A DNA stretch of 64,000 nucleotides from CAWDMC01 sp963803295 (GTDB lineage Bacteria; Acidobacteriota; Terriglobia; UBA7540). Below the pieces are notes generated by a model. It was not told the DNA's origin. It searched no databases and saw only the letters and a program-made list of their open reading frames with translations. The position numbers and the translations under genes are program-made. The first letter of the stretch is position 1, and each line of letters begins with the position of its first letter. The stretch lies in the NCBI GenBank assembly GCA_963803295.1, contig CAWDMC010000022.1, positions 62,001 to 126,000 of the forward strand. Direction: 5' to 3'. Positions 61,561 through 64,000 of this stretch are shown piece by piece.

Positions 61561-64000
61561 ATGTCTGCGCTGGAAATCTACCTGCAAAGGCTTCTCCGAC
61601 TAGCCTGCACGGCGGTGGCGCTTGCGCAAGTCGTGACTGCTGCGGCCAAGTCCAGCGAACCCGCGTTCGCGGTCCCTGAAACCGCGATGACGCTTCATGC
61701 TGAAGCGACGGCGCGCCGCTTCATAGCCGCGCACGGACGCCGCGGCATGATCGTCGGTCATGCTGCCGAGCCGCTGGAAGCCTGGGTGTACCCCTTCCGC
61801 ATCTTTCACGACTATCGCATCGGCTTTCGTCCCGAAGGGTCAAATGCAGTCGTTCCCGGCGCGGCGGTGGTCCGCGAAGTCATCGTCAACCCCGAATCCG
61901 TGACCCGCCTCTATTCCGGCCAGAATTTCACGGTACGCGAAACCCTCTTCGTGCCGCTCGACGAGGGCGGCTTCGAGATCCTGTATCAAGTGGACAGCCC
62001 ATCGCCGCTACACCTCGAGGTCAGATTCCGGCCCGACCTCGACCTGATGTGGCCTGCGGGCATCGGGGGCCAGAGTTACGGCTGGAACGCGGATCGCCAC
62101 GTCTTCACTCTGCTCGAATCGTCCGGCAAGTTCTCGGCGCTGGTGGGCTCGCCGGTCGCCGGCCATCACTCGGCGCCCGATTCTTATGCCGAACCGGGGC
62201 TGACGGACCGCACTCTCTCGCTTGAGCTTGATCTCCCGGCGGACACCGGCCAGCGCACCTTCCCGCTGATCGCCTCACTCACCGCGCCCCCCTACTACGA
62301 TGCTGGGAAGACGTATGAAGCGCTGCTCACGCGGACGCCTGCCCTCTATGCCCAGGCTAAGGATCATTATGCGAAGCTGCTCGAGAGCGGCGTGCAGGTG
62401 AGGACCACGGATAGCCGCTTAAACCTTGCCTACCAGTGGTCGCGCATCGCACTCGACCAGGCCTATGTCTGCAATGCTTGGCTCGGCTGCGGGCTAGTGG
62501 CCGGGTACGGACCTTCGCACGATACGCGCCGGCCGCAGTACGCCTGGTTCTTCGGCGGCGACGCGCTCAACAACACCTTCGCCCTCGAGGCCTCCGGCGA
62601 TCACGCGCTGGCCCGCGACGCCATCCGCTTCATCCAGAAGTATCAGAACAAGGAGAACGGCGAGATCTTCCACGAACTCACGCAGAGCGCCGGCCAGATC
62701 GACTGGTTCAAGGGTTATCCCTACGCTTACCGGCACACCGACGTGAGCGCTATGTATCTGGTGGCAATCGCCGATCTTTACCGTGCCTCGGGTGACGGTG
62801 ATTTCGTCCGCTCCAGCTGGGATTCCCTCAAGGCCGCTTATCAGTATATTGTCTCGCGCGTCGATCAGTCGGATGGACTGGTCACCATCCCGGCGGGCGG
62901 CTGGGGCGGTGACGAAACCATCAACCAGCAGGTGGCGAAGGACGTGTACCTGGAATCCGTGTGGGTGGCCGGAGCCGAAGCTTTTGCAGAGCTAGCGAAT
63001 CTGATGGGTAGCCACGATCTGGCAGGTGACGCGCACGCTCGCGCTCAAAAGGCTCGCGCCTCGCTCGTCAAGTTCTGGAACCCGAAGCGCGACTTTTTCT
63101 TCTACGGCTTCAATGGTAGGGGCGAGTTGCTCACCCAGGAACTCGGCCAGCCTAACTGGGGCATCTGGATGGGCGTCTTTGACCACGAGAAGTGCGAACG
63201 GGCGCTCGACAACATGGCGGACGCCCGCTGGGAGACGGACTGGGGGCTACGCAGTGTTCCTGCCGACGACCCGCTCTATATCGGCGACTCTTATGGCCAC
63301 GGCAGCGTGTGGCCGCTCGGCACAGGAGTCCAGGCGCTGGCCTTCTACCGTTATCACCGCCCGCTCAATGCCGAACCCCTGGTACACGCGCTGGTCGAGG
63401 AGAGCTTTGTCGACTCACTCGGCCACGTGCCAGAAGTCTTCTCCGGCGACTTCTACCGTGAACTCGACGTCAGTGTGCCCGAGCAGACCTGGTCCTCCGG
63501 CATGGTGATCACGTCGGTGCTGCGAGGCATGCTGGGGCTCGATCTCGATGCGCCGAATGCCAGGCTGCGCTTCGCCCCTCACCTGCCGCCCGATTGGCAC
63601 GAGGTTGACATCGGCAACGTGCGGGTGGGCAGGTCGTCACTTTCCCTGAGGATGCACCAGGATAGCCTGGTCCCCAGCCGTAACCGAATCGTCCTGCAGG
63701 CGGACCTGCAAGGGCCGCCCGTCGAGATCGAATTCTCACCGGAGGTTCCCCTCGGGAGCCGGATTGTCCGCGCCACTAACGGTGACCAACCGCTTCCCGT
63801 CGCGCTTCATCCATATGGCCAGGATCTGCACGCCGAGGTGAAACTTACTCTAAGCGGCAAATTGCAACTTGTCCTGAACTTCGAGGGTGGCCTGCGGCCT
63901 TGGTTCCCGCCGGAGTCCTTGAGAATTGGCGACAGGAGCCGTGGGCTCCACGTGCTTGGTTCGACCTTGGACACTGCGGTCGATGGTGCTGAAATCCTGC
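61561..64000 (+). CDS. Large six-hairpin glycosidase (glycogen-debranching/GH63-like), 3' end outside window
   Basis: The frame beginning with ATG at 61561 (GTAGGAGAG just upstream) is open without a stop to the window edge, 813 codons. Signal peptide LLRLACTAVALAQVVTAAA. N-terminal beta domain to about residue 270 (LEAWVYPFRIFHDYRI, NFTVRETLFVPL). An (alpha/alpha)6 barrel follows from about 280 (LAYQWSRIALDQAYVC, YAWFFGGDALNNTF, ENGEIFHELTQSAGQ, YRHTDVSAMYL, GGWGGDETINQQVAKDVYLE, ETDWGLRSV, PEQTWSSGMV). Acidic residues in FFGGDA and VPEQTW are likely catalytic. A C-terminal beta domain starts near 700. Substrate unknown; probably exported. Confidence 0.82.
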   Translation, partial: MSALEIYLQRLLRLACTAVALAQVVTAAAKSSEPAFAVPETAMTLHAEATARRFIAAHGRRGMIVGHAAEPLEAWVYPFRIFHDYRIGFRPEGSNAVVPGAAVVREVIVNPESVTRLYSGQNFTVRETLFVPLDEGGFEILYQVDSPSPLHLEVRFRPDLDLMWPAGIGGQSYGWNADRHVFTLLESSGKFSALVGSPVAGHHSAPDSYAEPGLTDRTLSLELDLPADTGQRTFPLIASLTAPPYYDAGKTYEALLTRTPALYAQAKDHYAKLLESGVQVRTTDSRLNLAYQWSRIALDQAYVCNAWLGCGLVAGYGPSHDTRRPQYAWFFGGDALNNTFALEASGDHALARDAIRFIQKYQNKENGEIFHELTQSAGQIDWFKGYPYAYRHTDVSAMYLVAIADLYRASGDGDFVRSSWDSLKAAYQYIVSRVDQSDGLVTIPAGGWGGDETINQQVAKDVYLESVWVAGAEAFAELANLMGSHDLAGDAHARAQKARASLVKFWNPKRDFFFYGFNGRGELLTQELGQPNWGIWMGVFDHEKCERALDNMADARWETDWGLRSVPADDPLYIGDSYGHGSVWPLGTGVQALAFYRYHRPLNAEPLVHALVEESFVDSLGHVPEVFSGDFYRELDVSVPEQTWSSGMVITSVLRGMLGLDLDAPNARLRFAPHLPPDWHEVDIGNVRVGRSSLSLRMHQDSLVPSRNRIVLQADLQGPPVEIEFSPEVPLGSRIVRATNGDQPLPVALHPYGQDLHAEVKLTLSGKLQLVLNFEGGLRPWFPPESLRIGDRSRGLHVLGSTLDTAVDGAEIL

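Overview
The window reads as chromosomal DNA of a GC-rich Gram-negative soil bacterium, most likely an Acidobacteriota (Solibacter/Koribacter-like). Four things suggest this: lipid A genes (an lpxL-like acyltransferase and lpxD); menaquinone made by the futalosine route (mqnE); secreted S8 and S53 peptidases with repeats and Ig-like modules; and a mix of plant-sugar catabolism genes, GH97 and a heavy-metal RND pump. The assignment is inferred from gene content and was not tested by any search.

Layout. 1-580: tail of a response regulator and a remnant of an enolase-superfamily gene. 0.5-11.6 kb: a sugar/sugar-acid island with FGGY kinase, KDPG aldolase (internally deleted), IclR and DeoR regulators, an MFS carrier, an exported esterase-like hydrolase, a RhaT-like symporter, a HAD phosphatase, an E1 alpha/beta pair and a cyclase. 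11.8-19.7 kb: a subtilase with an octapeptide array, an orphan autotransporter-type repeat, a very large protein that I read as pyrophosphate-type PEP carboxykinase, a polyol dehydrogenase and a PASTA protein. 19.9-26.8 kb: gltX, then an ECF sigma factor, its zinc anti-sigma factor, a B-box/DUF5668-type membrane protein, five tandem paralogous mini-proteins (one membrane helix plus coiled coil), a second DUF5668-type protein and a DUF4097-type protein. I read this as an envelope-stress operon resembling Psp/Lia modules, and it is the best candidate here for an undescribed system. 27.4-30.1 kb: three secreted or membrane proteins of unknown role. 30.2-41.0 kb: housekeeping genes (aroA, a TIM-barrel isomerase, tilS-ftsH, an esterase, GNAT, lpxL-like, lpxD). 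41.1-47.6 kb: CzcCBA/CusCBA-type efflux operon. 48.0-53.4 kb: mqnE and a 1343-residue S53 peptidase.

53.9-57.6 kb is a decayed mobile island. It starts at a 3' fragment of tRNA-Leu(UAA), a typical attachment site, and carries a frameshifted ssb, a PRTRC module (protein E broken, protein C intact), and a serine hydrolase joined in frame to a MoxR-like ATPase. 57.9-64 kb: a GH97 glycosidase, two transposase relics, and a large six-hairpin glycosidase open through the right edge (from 61561).

Genes that probably work together are the sugar cluster (uptake, phosphorylation, aldol cleavage, local regulators), the sigma/anti-sigma/mini-protein operon, and the three-part metal pump. The many frameshifts in 53.9-57.6 kb contrast with the intact genes on either side and point to decay of acquired DNA, although local sequencing or assembly error cannot be excluded from one sequence.
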